This document shows positions 21,480 through 32,649 of a stretch of DNA of 64,000 nt, piece by piece. The stretch comes from Acanthosepion pharaonis (lineage: Eukaryota; Mollusca; Cephalopoda; Sepiida; Sepiidae): the NCBI GenBank assembly GCA_903632075.3, contig CAHIKZ030000059.1, forward strand, positions 422,501 through 486,500. Direction: 5' to 3'. Under the pieces are notes generated by a model. That model searched no databases. It worked only from the letters and a program-made list of their open reading frames with translations, and was not told the DNA's origin. Position numbers and translations under genes: made by a program. Position 1 is the first letter of the stretch, and each line of letters opens with the position of its first letter.

Positions 21480-24195
21480 TTGTTGACTGATGTCCTGATA
21501 TCTGAACTCACAAAACATTCGCAATTCTGTTTTCAAAGTCTTTGGCATAAACTGATGGCGGAGAACATCCAGACTGACATTATCGAAAACACATAGAATA
21601 CTGAGGAGGGTGCTGTAGCTTTGCAGACACTCGACGTCATCTAATTATCAGTCATTAGTTGCAACTGGGGTGAAAACTCAGTCATAATAGTAGAATGTCT
21701 TCATCGTTACGAAATCAGCACAATAGGTTATTTTCTCATTCTTTACTTTAAACATTACGATGATAAGAATGATGCTTCTGTCGAAAGAAAATATTACAAT
21801 GTACCGAAAACATATTTTAAAAAGAAATAATCGAACTGTAAGTAAAGATACATAGAAATAAGTATCTGATAACACATAACATATTTTTCGACAATTTCTT
21901 TTCAAAACCTAAACAGATAAATAACTAATAATGCCGTGGAGATACAAGAAACGGTTGAAAAGAAAACGACAGAATATATAATAGACATATCAAAGGTGTC
22001 TGTTTTTTTTTTCCTATTCTCTTTTTCTACAAGTCTCTTCTCTTGTTTTGAAAAAATGTCATGGGAGCTAGAGTGTATATTTCGATTCCTGAAGCAGACG
22101 ACATTGCGTTACTAGGCTGTCTTCAGATTTCAATCGTACTACATTTGGCAGATGGCGAACGGAGAGTTTGGTGCTGTCAAACGAAAAATTGACATCGGTA
22201 CGCAAGTAAGAGAAAGAATAAAAGAATATGAAAGAAAAGTCTTTTTTTCCGTTCGCATAAAGAACAATGAGGTTTTGTGCAATATATTGCTTCAGGGACT
22301 TTTACGCAGATTATTGCGGAAGAATAGGTACAAAGGTTTGTTTTACTAAGTTAAATGAAGTAAAAGAAAACATTTCTGCTGAACGGCGCGGTAATCTGTG
22401 AGCAGTAGATCGAGATGTGTGGATATATTAAAACCAGAAGAAATCTGTTATTTGATGTTTACCAATTAAAATATTTTAATTGGAAGCCAAATCTCAAGAA
22501 TTATACTCAGTTGGAAATATAATATTGTTATCACCTTGGAACTCTTTTTTTTATTTTAATCATTTCACCCAATTTAGAGCAACAATGATACTAACACGTA
22601 AGAGGTTACTGAGTGTGAAAGAAAAATTATAAAAAAAATACTATTAAGGAGCGAGAACAATAAAAGGGCATCAATTAAGGAGAGAAAAGATAACGATTGA
22701 CATCGCATTTAAATTTATGAAGATTAAAGTTAACTACATATGAAATTTAACCAGTACAAGCCTCATGAGTCATTCAAGGTAGAGGGCTACTGTTAAAATC
22801 GTAACGAATAATGTGTTGTATGAAATAAATGAAAGTGGAGGTAAAGCGAAGTAAAGATTATGACCATGATTAGGATTATTACTTGACTTGAAGAGGTTAA
22901 GATTGAAGTATTCAGGGAAGCATCTACGCGCGAATTGTTTTCCACAAAGTAGATAATATTGAAAACAAAATCTTTCCGAGAAAAAATTCTGCTTACATCT
23001 GAAACACGGAGATAAAGAGGATCTTTCAATTTCGTGAAACAGGGCATGTCGTATTTCTTGAGACCTGATCTCGTCGAACTAAACTATGGAGCTCATCTAA
23101 ATATTTGGAATGGAAATAGCGAGAGAGTAGCAACGAACATGCAATTTGGGATATATAAGAATGAAGCTGCAGTGTGGAAAATAAGTCTAACCTTCACAAA
23201 CACTTGTAAACAATTTTGAAATCTATGAAGTCCCTGGAAAGAGGATTGAGCAGCCCCAGCGCAGGCATGTTAAGAATACTCCATGTTTGGTGTAATATTG
23301 AATGTTGTAAAAATTAAACATGGGTGAATGAGTCAGATATGTCCAAAACAAATAGAATGAGTTGAGTGTCAGCTTACATTATAGGAGTATACCCTATTTG
23401 GTAGTCTGGAAATTTCGACACGAAGTTCTTATTCAGTCTACTGTTCACATTCAGCTGTTTATTTTAGTGGAAGGTGATCTCGTGTTAGTGAATTCTTAAT
23501 TGGTCTTGCGATATTGCATTTTATTTACAGAAATATTTGTACAACATTCTGTATATTGGTCGTCAGTCACGTTTCGGGATTTGGACACTAAGATTTTCAT
23601 ATTTAGCAACCTTCATTTTTACAATATTATTCAGGAGATAACCCACCCACCCGCAACTATGCTAGGGAATACCTCATATCAATTCTGGCGCGTTAAATCA
23701 ACTATCTGATGCCAGGTGTACCTATTTCACCGAATCAGACTCTAGAATTTCAGTAGACAGCTTGGAAATTACTCTACATAATAACTTTTGATTAAGAACA
23801 AAAATTAGGATTAATGCCCCAAATCTATGGTAGCGTTGAGCATTAAAAAATATCAATAGTAACACATACTTTCTGCTGTTTTCTTTAAAGTAGACAACTT
23901 GAGAAGTAACACAATATTTTAAAGAATCTACTGTTTACAAAGGAATACAGCAAAATTACATGCCGCAGGCGCATCGAGCTTACTTCAGATTCCCCTGAAT
24001 TTCGGTTAGCCCGTCTCAAATATCCATCTGCGCAATTATACGGGAGTCATGTCTCCGGATTTAATAGTTAGTAAAATGGGGGCGAATATAGCGTGAGGTT
24101 TACCTCTCGTTTCACGTGTTTAGAGACAGATATAAATATACATGTTAGACCTCGCCTGACCTGATGGTCACGTAAGGGGAGGGGAACGAATTATT
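21480..24195. other. no recognisable feature
   Basis: About 2.7 kb with only short frames (for example 22152-22349 plus, 65 codons, Lys/Arg-rich, no domain). No related repeats found. Confidence 0.5.
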
Positions 24196-24221
24196 GAGGT
24201 AGACCTCATGCTATAGTAGCA

Positions 24222-24349
24222 CATCTGAGCGGTGTAATGGTTAGCAAGTTTGTCTCACTAGAACAGGTACAACTGAGTAGGCAGTTCGATCCTCACTGGT
24301 GCCCATCTTTTCGGCCTTGTGACACATCTAAGCTACTCTTGGAAAATCA
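24222..24349 (+). mobile_element. tRNA-derived SINE, copy 1 of a tandem pair
   Basis: A box GGTGTAATGGTTAGCAAG (24231-24248) and B box AGTTCGATCCT (24283-24293) give the spacing of a pol III promoter, and the sequence resembles a Glu/Val-type tRNA. The tail contains CGGCCTTGTGACACATCTAA then GCTACTCTTGGAAAATC. The head lacks a full cloverleaf, so it is a retroposon and not a tRNA gene. Confidence 0.8.
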
Positions 24350-24354
24350 TTTGG

Positions 24355-24487
24355 GCACCTCGAGGTGGTGTAATGGTTAGCAAGCTTGTCTCGCTAGAAC
24401 AATTACGACTGATCAGTGAGATCGATCCTCACTGGGTGCCGCATACTTTCGGCTTTGTGCCACATCTAAGCTACGCTTGGAAAATCT
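24355..24487 (+). mobile_element. tRNA-derived SINE, copy 2 of a tandem pair
   Basis: Same family and orientation as the preceding unit: GGTGGTGTAATGGTTAGC, GATCGATCCTCACTGG, tail GGCTTTGTGCCACATCTAAG. Both copies end in GGAAAATC and are separated by about 5 bases. Confidence 0.8.
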
Positions 24488-24489
24488 CT

Positions 24490-25850
24490 ATATACTAATC
24501 TCTCCATGTAGAACGACGAATACATAATTATTTATAAAATGTTGCACATAGGTTCAGAATTATCGGATGACTGTCCCCGAAGTTTTATAATATAAACACC
24601 CACAAAACATTCAGTTTCTATGTCAATAAAATGGGAAATTTCAGAATATAATGAAATTATATGTATATAGAAAAATTAGGAGAAATAAAACGGAATACAT
24701 ACAGACATAGTCTCCAAGAGATACAGTGGGAGAGTATGAAAATAAAATAATAAAGTAAGCAAATAATATGAACGCAATGAAAAGAATATAAGGAGGAGAC
24801 ATAATAAAAACCGACTTTACTAGTGCCTATGAGAAAACAAGTAAAATATGGACGAAATAGACAGAATGAGACACGGAGCTAAAGAGAAAAAGGAAAAGAA
24901 AATAAAAGAAAAGAATACAAAAAGCCAATTCAATTGACAGAGAGTATTCAGAATTCGACTGGATGATAGAGATAAAAAAGGTCCCTCGCAGAAATACTAG
25001 TTTAAGAGCAGAAGTGCATCACGGGATATTACTGTTCTATTTTCTATGCTCCTCCAGTGTACAATTAAGAGAAACACACGACATATACAAAGTAATTGGG
25101 TTATCTACTGCAGTCTGGTCTCTTTATATCTTTTTGCTACAAATAATGGACCAAGTTGAGGCCTAGAAGTTAATATGACCGTCGGCGTTCTCTAAAAACA
25201 TTTTCTCAAACAGTAATATACATGCACGCAGACAAATTGCAACCAAACACTGACACACACACATCGAGGCAAAAGCATACGCAGATACACAAATACACTC
25301 TTTAATTCAAGTAGTAACATCACAAAGACATTCGGAGATACTGATAGCGAATCATTTTTCTTTCTTTTCCTGGAGAAGCGAATAAATGAAATTTAGTGGA
25401 ATATGATTAGGAAAAAGTTATCGTTTGGTTGCTTCTAACCCAAACAAATTTTGAGAATAATAAATACGTTTTTGTTGTCTTACTTTATTTTTGAGATTGA
25501 TAACTTAGTTATGTCTGTTAGAGTCTGAGTTCGAATGATAATAGAAATATCACCATGCGTGCTTATTTATTAAAAAAAAAAATCATACAGTTGTGAAAAT
25601 GAAAATACAAAGAAAACACAGAAATGTAAAAAAAAAAAAAATAACGTTTGTAAGAAATCATTATATGAGTCGGGTTTATCTACTAATTTGCTTGAGGATA
25701 TATTTTATACTTTCGTAGTTTTGTTTGTCCTGTTAGTCTTTCGATTGATTCATAATGTAGTTATTTATTAAACTGCTTAGAATTTGAGAGTTATGGCGAT
25801 TTTCTAAGATTTTCTAACTTAGTAATAGACCGAAAATATTGGAAACTAAG
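24490..25850. other. no recognisable feature
   Basis: A-rich sequence (many AAA/GAA runs) without domains. Confidence 0.5.
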
Positions 25851-25854
25851 TGCA

Positions 25855-25932
25855 GTTCGAACTCCCTACACAGTCATAATGGTTCTAACAAGAAAAGCTT
25901 GCTAGCCATTACATTACCTCGAGGTAGTCTAA
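25855..25932 (-). mobile_element. tRNA-derived SINE fragment
   Basis: Minus strand carries CCTCGAGGTAATGTAATGGC then TAGCAAGCTT and GGAGTTCGAACTGC, the A and B boxes of the family at 24.2 kb. The tail is missing. Confidence 0.65.
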
Positions 25933-25934
25933 AA

Positions 25935-26400
25935 TTTGATAGGGAGAAACGTTAAATCTGTTCATTTGTAAATACGACGGGGTTCAGTGTTATGACAGAT
26001 GTCGAAAGTGGAATCGGCGAGACGGGCTCAAATTCTAGATTAGTCTTTTTCTTTCACTTTCACACTAAAGCCCTTCCGAAAGGCATGAATCCATTTCTTC
26101 TCTACCTATGGGTAAAATAGAAGCATAGATCCGGACCTTCAAATTTGGATGGCAACCAGGTTAAGAGAAGGAAAACTCTGAATTCCACACCCTGGATAAT
26201 GTAAGAGTAAACCACTCCAATATATTTCCTAAAAGAAACCATGACAGTACAAAATCTAATAAGAAAAAACGGAATTTCTGGTGAGACATGATCACCTATG
26301 TCTTGAAAGTAGATGACATTTAAAAAAGAAAAATAATATACCTATGTTATTCAGAGTAAATGAAATAAGATTTAAAAACAAAAAAAAATTAAGCTTTATT
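25935..26400. other. no firm feature
   Basis: Contains TTCACTTTCACACTAAAGCC and an ACCTATGGGTAAAATAG segment resembling the body of the 5S-like repeats, but too short to call. Confidence 0.35.
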
Positions 26401-26401
26401 T

Positions 26402-26672
26402 CTCTATCTGTTATTATTTCTGAGATGAGGTATTGTAACTATTTACACAATTTACATCGTTCGGACTGTTGTCCTTACCTTTATTGCCATATTCCCGACG
26501 TTTCGACCGTTGCACGCCCCGAAATTCTTCAAAATAAATCAACTGAAGACAGTTGGAATGTACAACGGCCAAAACGTCGTAAATATTGAAAAAAAAAAAG
26601 AAATAAAAAAGAAAACAAGATGAGCATAAGTCCGAACAATGTAAATAGGTTAAATACATAAGTTCCCTCAAC
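26402..26672. mobile_element. palindromic SINE pair (hammerhead-like family)
   Basis: The left half is the minus-strand tail and body of the SINE seen whole at 35.28 kb (TTCTGAGATGAGGTATTG, TTCGGACTGTTGTCC, CGACGTTTCGACCGTTG, ATTCTTC). It turns at about 26535-26550 into the plus strand (CTGAAGACAGTTGGAATGTA, ACGGCCAAAACGTCG, GTCCGAACAATGTAAA). The two 3' halves therefore meet tail-outward, making a fold-back. Confidence 0.7.
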
Positions 26673-26894
26673 ACCAAAGTGCTTTTTCGCCCATTTTCCG
26701 TCTTTAGAAAGGCATGGAGCTGTCTCTTCTCCAATACTCCAGCTATGGGTTAATCAGCTGGGTAGATTTTACGGGTCCTTCACAATGAGTTTTAAATCAG
26801 GTTAAATCATTTAATTCCAAACTGTGTACAAGACAAAAGATAACGATTAGACAATTTTTCCCCCCAAATCATGACATTTTTTGTTTTTAATCAT

Positions 26895-27470
26895 TTCACC
26901 CTAAGAAAGACAGGAATGCTGTTAGTGTGCAGTTCGTCAAATGGAGTGAAAGTGGAAGAAATGTCTGAGAATCCGGAGGATAAAGAAAAGTACAAAAGAT
27001 AAACAGGATTCAAGAAGACAGAAGATGGCTATTGATGTTGCATTTAAATTTTGGAAGATCAGTGTAGCAATTAAACGGAAGGAACATCAACAGATGGGAA
27101 GTGCGAGAAAAGAGACTGTTGGAGTAGAAGTGGTAGTTGTATTTAGCTAATTCAGCAGTAAAATGGAGAGCACAAGATGCCAGTCTAGTATCAGGCTTAA
27201 ATTCATGTAGTTGGGTCAACAGCGAAAGCGCGTCAGAGCAGTTGCCATTAAAATATTTTTAGAAAAAACAGAGTGAAACCACGTTACATCGGTGGAAAAG
27301 TGACTGAAGTCGAAATGCCTGGTCAGGATCGATTACATTCGAGATCCTTCTTTGGATTTTTCAAGGATCTCGAGATGTAGAGTAGGAACAGCAGTCCCGA
27401 TATAGCAACAGTATTCAATGCACGGACGAATGATGAATTTTTAAATGTACAAGAGAGATTCTGACGAGAA
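26895..27470 (-). pseudogene. jockey/CR1-like LINE ORF2 C-terminal fragment
   Basis: Minus strand encodes FYSNSLFSRTSHLLMFLPFN and FKCNINSHLLSS, the same ORF2 tail as at 14.2-15.9 kb (FYCNSFFSRTSRMWNSSP ... LKCNISRHLLFS). 5'-truncated and frameshifted. Confidence 0.65.
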
Positions 27471-27474
27471 AAAT

Positions 27475-28390
27475 TTTCTGATACATTACTCTGATCCAAT
27501 TTTAATTGCAGTAGATTTAGCTATTGATTAAATGTATACGTTTAATTTCAAGTCAGTGGAAAATATGAGGGGCAGTGTCTTGCTCTCCTGGGGTCTAGCC
27601 TCAGACAAGCTGATGGCAGACAGAAAAGATTCTCAAGGGTGGTGAAATGAAAGCATAGATAATAAATGAAGGGATTGCTAAAAGGCAATTTATCAACAAA
27701 TAAAAATATACCCCTTTTGAAAATATATCCCCTGCATTTTGTAATGTTCATCGCTTTAGGAAACCATTAAAAGCTCAACATAGAAATCAAATATTAATTA
27801 ATTTTGAAACCTTGCTGAAAGTCAAAGTATATTTGAATTGTGTCCTGTTAGTTTCGTGTGGAACTATAAGATACATTCCAAGCGTTTTGATTGACCTGTT
27901 CCACTGTCATATCCAACTTTTATAAATGTGAAGAATTTGGTATCGTATGGACGCTTGCAATATCGTGTCATCCAATGATATTTCAACAAGAGAAATGTAT
28001 TAAATCACAATGGAAATTTCTGTTAACCGAAATCGAGTGAAAAGGATAACCAGAGCGAAGTTAGAAGAACACTAGAACAGATGTAAACGTCTCAACAAAA
28101 TTGCCAGACTATGATATATAAAGATTTCCCCATTACACAAAGAATTCTGCAGAAGCAAAACACACAAAAAGAAACATTTGTTTAGCATTCCTTAAACATG
28201 AAGATTAGTCGAATATTTACTTTAGAGTTATTTGGTCACTATGAACAAATATATAGAAATTTAGGGTCATAAGGAAAAACGCCTGGACAATAAAGGAAGT
28301 AGAGGCCGAAGTAGAATATGATTTCAACGCTAAAGCATTGAGTCCAGTATGTCATTAGAGTCAGCCAAACTTCTGGGTGTGTTAAAAAAC
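27475..28390. other. no recognisable feature
   Basis: Short frames only; nothing recognised. Confidence 0.5.
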
Positions 28391-28394
28391 TGTT

Positions 28395-28580
28395 TCTCGA
28401 ACTCTCTGCCTTCTGGCGGAGAGGAACACAGACGAGGCTATGCCTGCGGAGAGAGCCTAGTCTGTGTAGGTAGACAGCCACCCGACCCTGTATATGCAGG
28501 ATCTACGGGGAATTCTCTCTCCTCGAGACTACGCGGCCGGAAAGCCCCACGTCAAAACCGGCTTTGTACTACATCCAGCC
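28395..28580 (+). repeat. stem-loop repeat family, diverged copy 3
   Basis: Layout matches the 19.76 and 21.08 kb copies but with different bases. Stem 1 is TCTCTGCC/GGCGGAGA. Stem 2 is ACACAGAC (28426-28433) with GTCTGTGT (28460-28467), replacing CCCGGAC/GTCCGGG, with inner AGGCT/AGCCT. Stem 3 is CCTG/CAGG. It ends CCGGCTTTGTACTACATCC. Both sides of stem 2 changed together, which supports selection on structure. Confidence 0.82.
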
Positions 28581-28722
28581 TTATGGAGAGGACTTGGGTA
28601 AATACCGAGTTCAGCATGTCATTTTACAGGAAATATTCACAGGTTTGAATGTGAAATTGATTTAGTTAAAATATCAATTATTTTATCATCTTTGATTCCC
28701 CTAAGCCGATGTACTAAGCTTA

Positions 28723-29095
28723 GTTTAGATGTGGTACCAGAGCGAAAGCAAGTAGCACCTGGAGAGGATCGTACACACTATTCGGTCGTTACTGAGCTAG
28801 AAAGGCAAGTTTGTTAACCATTACACCACGTCGAGGTGCCCAAATGAGATTCTAAAGTAGCACAAGGCCGAAAGCGTGGCGCACACAGTGAGAATCGAAC
28901 TAACTATCCAGTCGTAATTTGTCGAGAAAGACAAACTTGCTAAAAACTACACAAGCTCAAAAAGATTTTCTAAGTGTGAGCTTTTATGTGGCGCCAGGCC
29001 GAAAATTTAGGGCACACAGTGAGTATTGAACTCACTACGTAGTCGTAACTGATCTAGCGAGACAAGGTTGTTATGCATTACACCACGTCCAAATA
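28723..29095 (-). mobile_element. three tandem tRNA-derived SINEs (minus strand)
   Basis: Three head-to-tail units (about 28723-28843, 28844-28966 and 28967-29095) of the 24.2 kb SINE family. Each shows on the minus strand a GTGGTGTAATGGTTAACA-like A box, a GGTTCGATTCTCACTGTG-like B box region and a CTTGTGC-x-AC tail. Units differ by many substitutions, so the array is old. The tandem arrangement repeats what is seen at 24.2 kb. Confidence 0.75.
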
Positions 29096-29099
29096 TCTC

Positions 29100-29655
29100 T
29101 TATTCACCTCAGACTTGGTAGACGATTCATCTTTAAACAACGGCCCGAAATATGCATAGAAGACAAACACAGGATGGTTTAAATAGAATACAATTACTGA
29201 GATGGAATTATTTTAATTCTTTGAACTATATTCAATCAAATGTGTGTTATGAATTGATTTAGGACGAGAAGCATGATGGGAAATGCGATTTGAGATATAG
29301 AGAATATTTACTGAAGACTATAGAAATCGTGTATTAGCCAAAGGTACCTCAACTATATATTAGTTTATGGAGCTGTATATTCACGGGAAAAACAATTTGT
29401 AATTGCGCAAAAATAATTCTTTCTTACGGAGAATTGGAGCACAGTTCTAGGTTCAATCCACTGTCCAATATCAGTATTTCAATAATTAAACAAATGAATA
29501 CTGATTTTGGGAAGTTGGTTGGACGGAATACTTTTCGACATCATCTGTTGTTTATTATCAATTCATGTATGAAATAGTTTTAATTTGACTAACAGAGTAG
29601 ATAAATATCCTCAATTCCAATTCGGCATGATGAATATCTGTATGTATAATATCTA
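29100..29655. other. no recognisable feature
   Basis: Nothing recognised. Confidence 0.5.
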
Positions 29656-29659
29656 TATG

Positions 29660-29661
29660 TA

Positions 29662-29701
<40 letters not shown>

Positions 29702-29720
29702 TGTCAGTGTGTGTGTATTT
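29660..29720. repeat. (TA)n(TG)n microsatellite
   Basis: TA run then short TG-rich stretch. Confidence 0.95.
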
Positions 29721-29882
29721 GATTCTCCCATCGTTTTTTCGACGCATGAGGGTCTAGTAGCTCAGTTCTAAGAACTAACAGCCAGACTACACACACATAT
29801 CATTTCATTATAGTGGCTTGTGTAGAACAGGGAACATGTGAACAGTATTTACAATTATGCCACATCGTCTCCAAAATACCCC

Positions 29883-29884
<2 letters not shown>

Positions 29885-29944
<60 letters not shown>
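29885..29944. repeat. (TA)n microsatellite
   Basis: Pure TA run of about 60 bases. Confidence 0.97.
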
Positions 29945-29948
<4 letters not shown>

Positions 29949-29949
29949 G

Positions 29950-30875
29950 ACCTTTTCTTGTGAAGTCGGTCTCATGGGCATCTTTTTATTCCTAAAGTTG
30001 CCGTACTGTTGTTTTCTGAGGTAGTGTTATTTGGTTTCGTCCCGTATCTTTTCGCTACTTGGTACACCGTAATATCCATTAATGACTCTGCTATATAATA
30101 TGAAGCATTCAATAACTTACTCCTTTGTTCACTGGTCAATCTTCCACGGAAAAAAATAAAATTAACTTCGTTAAATCTTTCCAATCATTCAAATTACTTT
30201 TTGGAATTGTATATTGTACAGTTGGTTGCAGTGTCCATTTTTTTGTTTCTTTCTCAGTGAGATTTAATATATTTGGCCGGTTCTGTTAAACAATGATCTT
30301 CTTGCAAGAGGCTGGCCAGATTCAACCCTCAAAACAAGTTCTCTAGAAGACAGTTTGTATCGAGTAGAGAATTCTTTTCCCAAATAGCCTATTGAACTGC
30401 AACTTAGTCCACTTATGGTAGTTGTCCACATTTGGCGACTGTCCTCGTTTACTTATGCCAAAAGGTTCTTCGTATTGATTACATTAAGAAGCCTGCGATA
30501 CACGATTTCTTCTCGGCGTGCTTCTGTTATTCTGAAGAAACTGCTCCATTTTTTTCATCTTTCCGTCTATTATCATTTTTACTTTCTTTAGTTTGTCTAG
30601 TCGACGATCGTGAAAAGTGATTTAAACAAAGAACGAATCTTTTCTACCGTCTATAACTACCTATTGATTTCGAATTTTTCCTATCTCCGGCTTTTATTAC
30701 TCTTTAACTTTTACGCTAAATTCTTTTGCATTGTCATTCAACCGATGTTTGGGAAATCAGTCTTTGAGACAAGTAGAAGATGAACAAAGCGGGTCATAAC
30801 CTAGTAACGGATTTATGGAATCAGATGATGTAGAATTTAGAATCGTATTTTTCTCTTGTTCATGTGAATGATCAT
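29950..30875. other. no recognisable feature
   Basis: Short frames (for example 29972-30184 minus, 70 codons) lack recognisable domains. Confidence 0.5.
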
Positions 30876-30877
30876 CC

Positions 30878-30880
<3 letters not shown>

Positions 30881-30913
<33 letters not shown>
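30881..30913. repeat. (TA)n microsatellite
   Basis: Pure TA run. Confidence 0.95.
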
Positions 30914-30914
<1 letters not shown>

Positions 30915-30915
<1 letters not shown>

Positions 30916-31310
30916 TAATAACAAAGTTTGCGATTTGTAAAATGTTTTGCAGGCAATCCACTGATGAGTACATGTAAGTTCTGCGAATCTACGGATAAGA
31001 TAAGTGAACAATTAATTTCATATATATCAGAACGATGGGTATGAAACGGTAGTCATTGAAAACAAATTTGAACACACCATACTCAAAATAGTATTTTTGC
31101 CTAAGTCCTTAAACATATTTTTGGTGTGTCATCATGGCACTCCTTCGCTAAATGTTTTCTCATTCCACTCTTATGAAAACCACTACTCTATACTGTTAAT
31201 TCAGCAGTACAGGTTATAATGCAGTTGGAATTTCAGATCGAAATTTAAATGGTAACGACATGAAATGTAATGATGTTGTTATATAACTGAGACATCCTCT
31301 GATTTGATAA

Positions 31311-31312
<2 letters not shown>
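30915..31312. other. no recognisable feature
   Basis: Nothing recognised. Confidence 0.5.

Positions 31313-31383
<71 letters not shown>
31313..31383. repeat. (TC)n(TA)n microsatellite
   Basis: TC run followed by TA run. Confidence 0.97.
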
Positions 31384-31389
<6 letters not shown>

Positions 31390-31500
31390 TAAATATAAAT
31401 GGTTTGATTTTTAATTAAAAAGTATTAATTAAAATTACCTTCCTGAACGGAAATAATAGGAAAATATATTAAAATAATTTTCGGAGTTAATCAATTTCAT

Positions 31501-31639
<139 letters not shown>

Positions 31640-31654
31640 CATATACAAGAAGCG

Positions 31655-32265
31655 ATGGATAAATTTTCATCTAAATCATGCAAAAATAAAATAATACTGA
31701 CATTTTAACAGATATATTTACCAAAATTACACAAAAATATCTTGAAATACTCGACTAAATTTATTCCATAAAATCGTCATTCGGCGTCTTATGCAACTCT
31801 TCTCTAAAGGTTTCTTTTTTAAAATTGGCGAATGCTGGCACAATCCTTGCCTTCAGTTCATTTTTGGTGTGGCATGGATTTTTTATGGCCTTTGGCTCAA
31901 CTGCTACCCAAATATAATAATCATGGGGTTCCAGGTCGAGGAGTTAGGTGACCAGATGTAAATGGTGTTGTGGTTGCAGAAATTGTCTGACAGCTATGAC
32001 TGGAGTCTTCTGCTTTTGTGGCGGAGTCCTACTGTTAAACGCAGGGTTTTTCAGCAGCTAATCTCTTGACCCAGGGTATCACTACCTTCTAAAGGCAATT
32101 GATGAAGGTCTACGTGTTGAGTCTGAGGTCGGGAATTCAGTTTTTTCCTTATCAGAACGATCAGAGTGAGTTTCCGAGTATCACACCTTCGTAATCACCA
32201 TTAGGCTCATCAGCTATTTCCGAATCCTCCGCACTCTCTTCGGATTGACACCTCTGACAAATTAC
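31655..32265 (-). pseudogene. Tc1/mariner-type transposase relic, copy 2
   Basis: The minus strand aligns with the relic at 18.17-18.80 kb: LSDNFCNHN, an IWSPNSS block with the following NP-x-x-Y-Y region in shifted frame, then KNPCHTKNELKARI and a C-terminal NDDFME-like end. The flanking ATGGATAAATT and ATGCAAAAAT motifs at 31655 also match copy 1. Frames are heavily broken. The catalytic-acid block is partly lost, and the element could only have been moved by a transposase from elsewhere. Confidence 0.7.
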
Positions 32266-32302
32266 AAATTGTACCCTTTACATATATGTCTATATACGTA
32301 TT

Positions 32303-32307
<5 letters not shown>

Positions 32308-32380
<73 letters not shown>
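32308..32380. repeat. (TA)n microsatellite
   Basis: TA run of about 70 bases. Confidence 0.97.
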
Positions 32381-32383
<3 letters not shown>

Positions 32384-32499
32384 TTAATGTATCATTCATT
32401 AATATAATTTTTTAAAATAAAATCTGTCAGATTAATAAATAAAAGTTCATCACTTTTAGAAATTGCATTTTTTACGTTAGGATAAGAAATTGGGTAGAT

Positions 32500-32645
32500 C
32501 TCCTTGGTCGAAACGCTCAAAATCACGTCCTGTTTAAAGACGGCTTCTTCAGCTCGGGAGGTGTGGGTTCGAATCCTGCCGATGATCTCATACTCTTCTT
32601 TCATATTTGTCGAATGCTCAGGTATGTCGACGGAAATAAATATAT
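32500..32645 (+). mobile_element. tRNA-like SINE fragment (possible)
   Basis: A consensus B box GGGTTCGAATCCTGCCG (about 32565-32581) is followed by TGTCGAATGCTCAGGTATGT then CGACGGAAATAAATA. The post-B-box layout parallels the tandem SINE at 12.3 kb (TTCTCGGACATTCAGGCCGG then TAAATG). No A box is clear. Confidence 0.45.
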
Positions 32646-32649
32646 ATAT

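Noticed and set aside
24231..24300. tRNA gene
   Set aside because: A and B boxes are present, but no complete cloverleaf with paired acceptor stem; two tandem copies with a common tail show a SINE.
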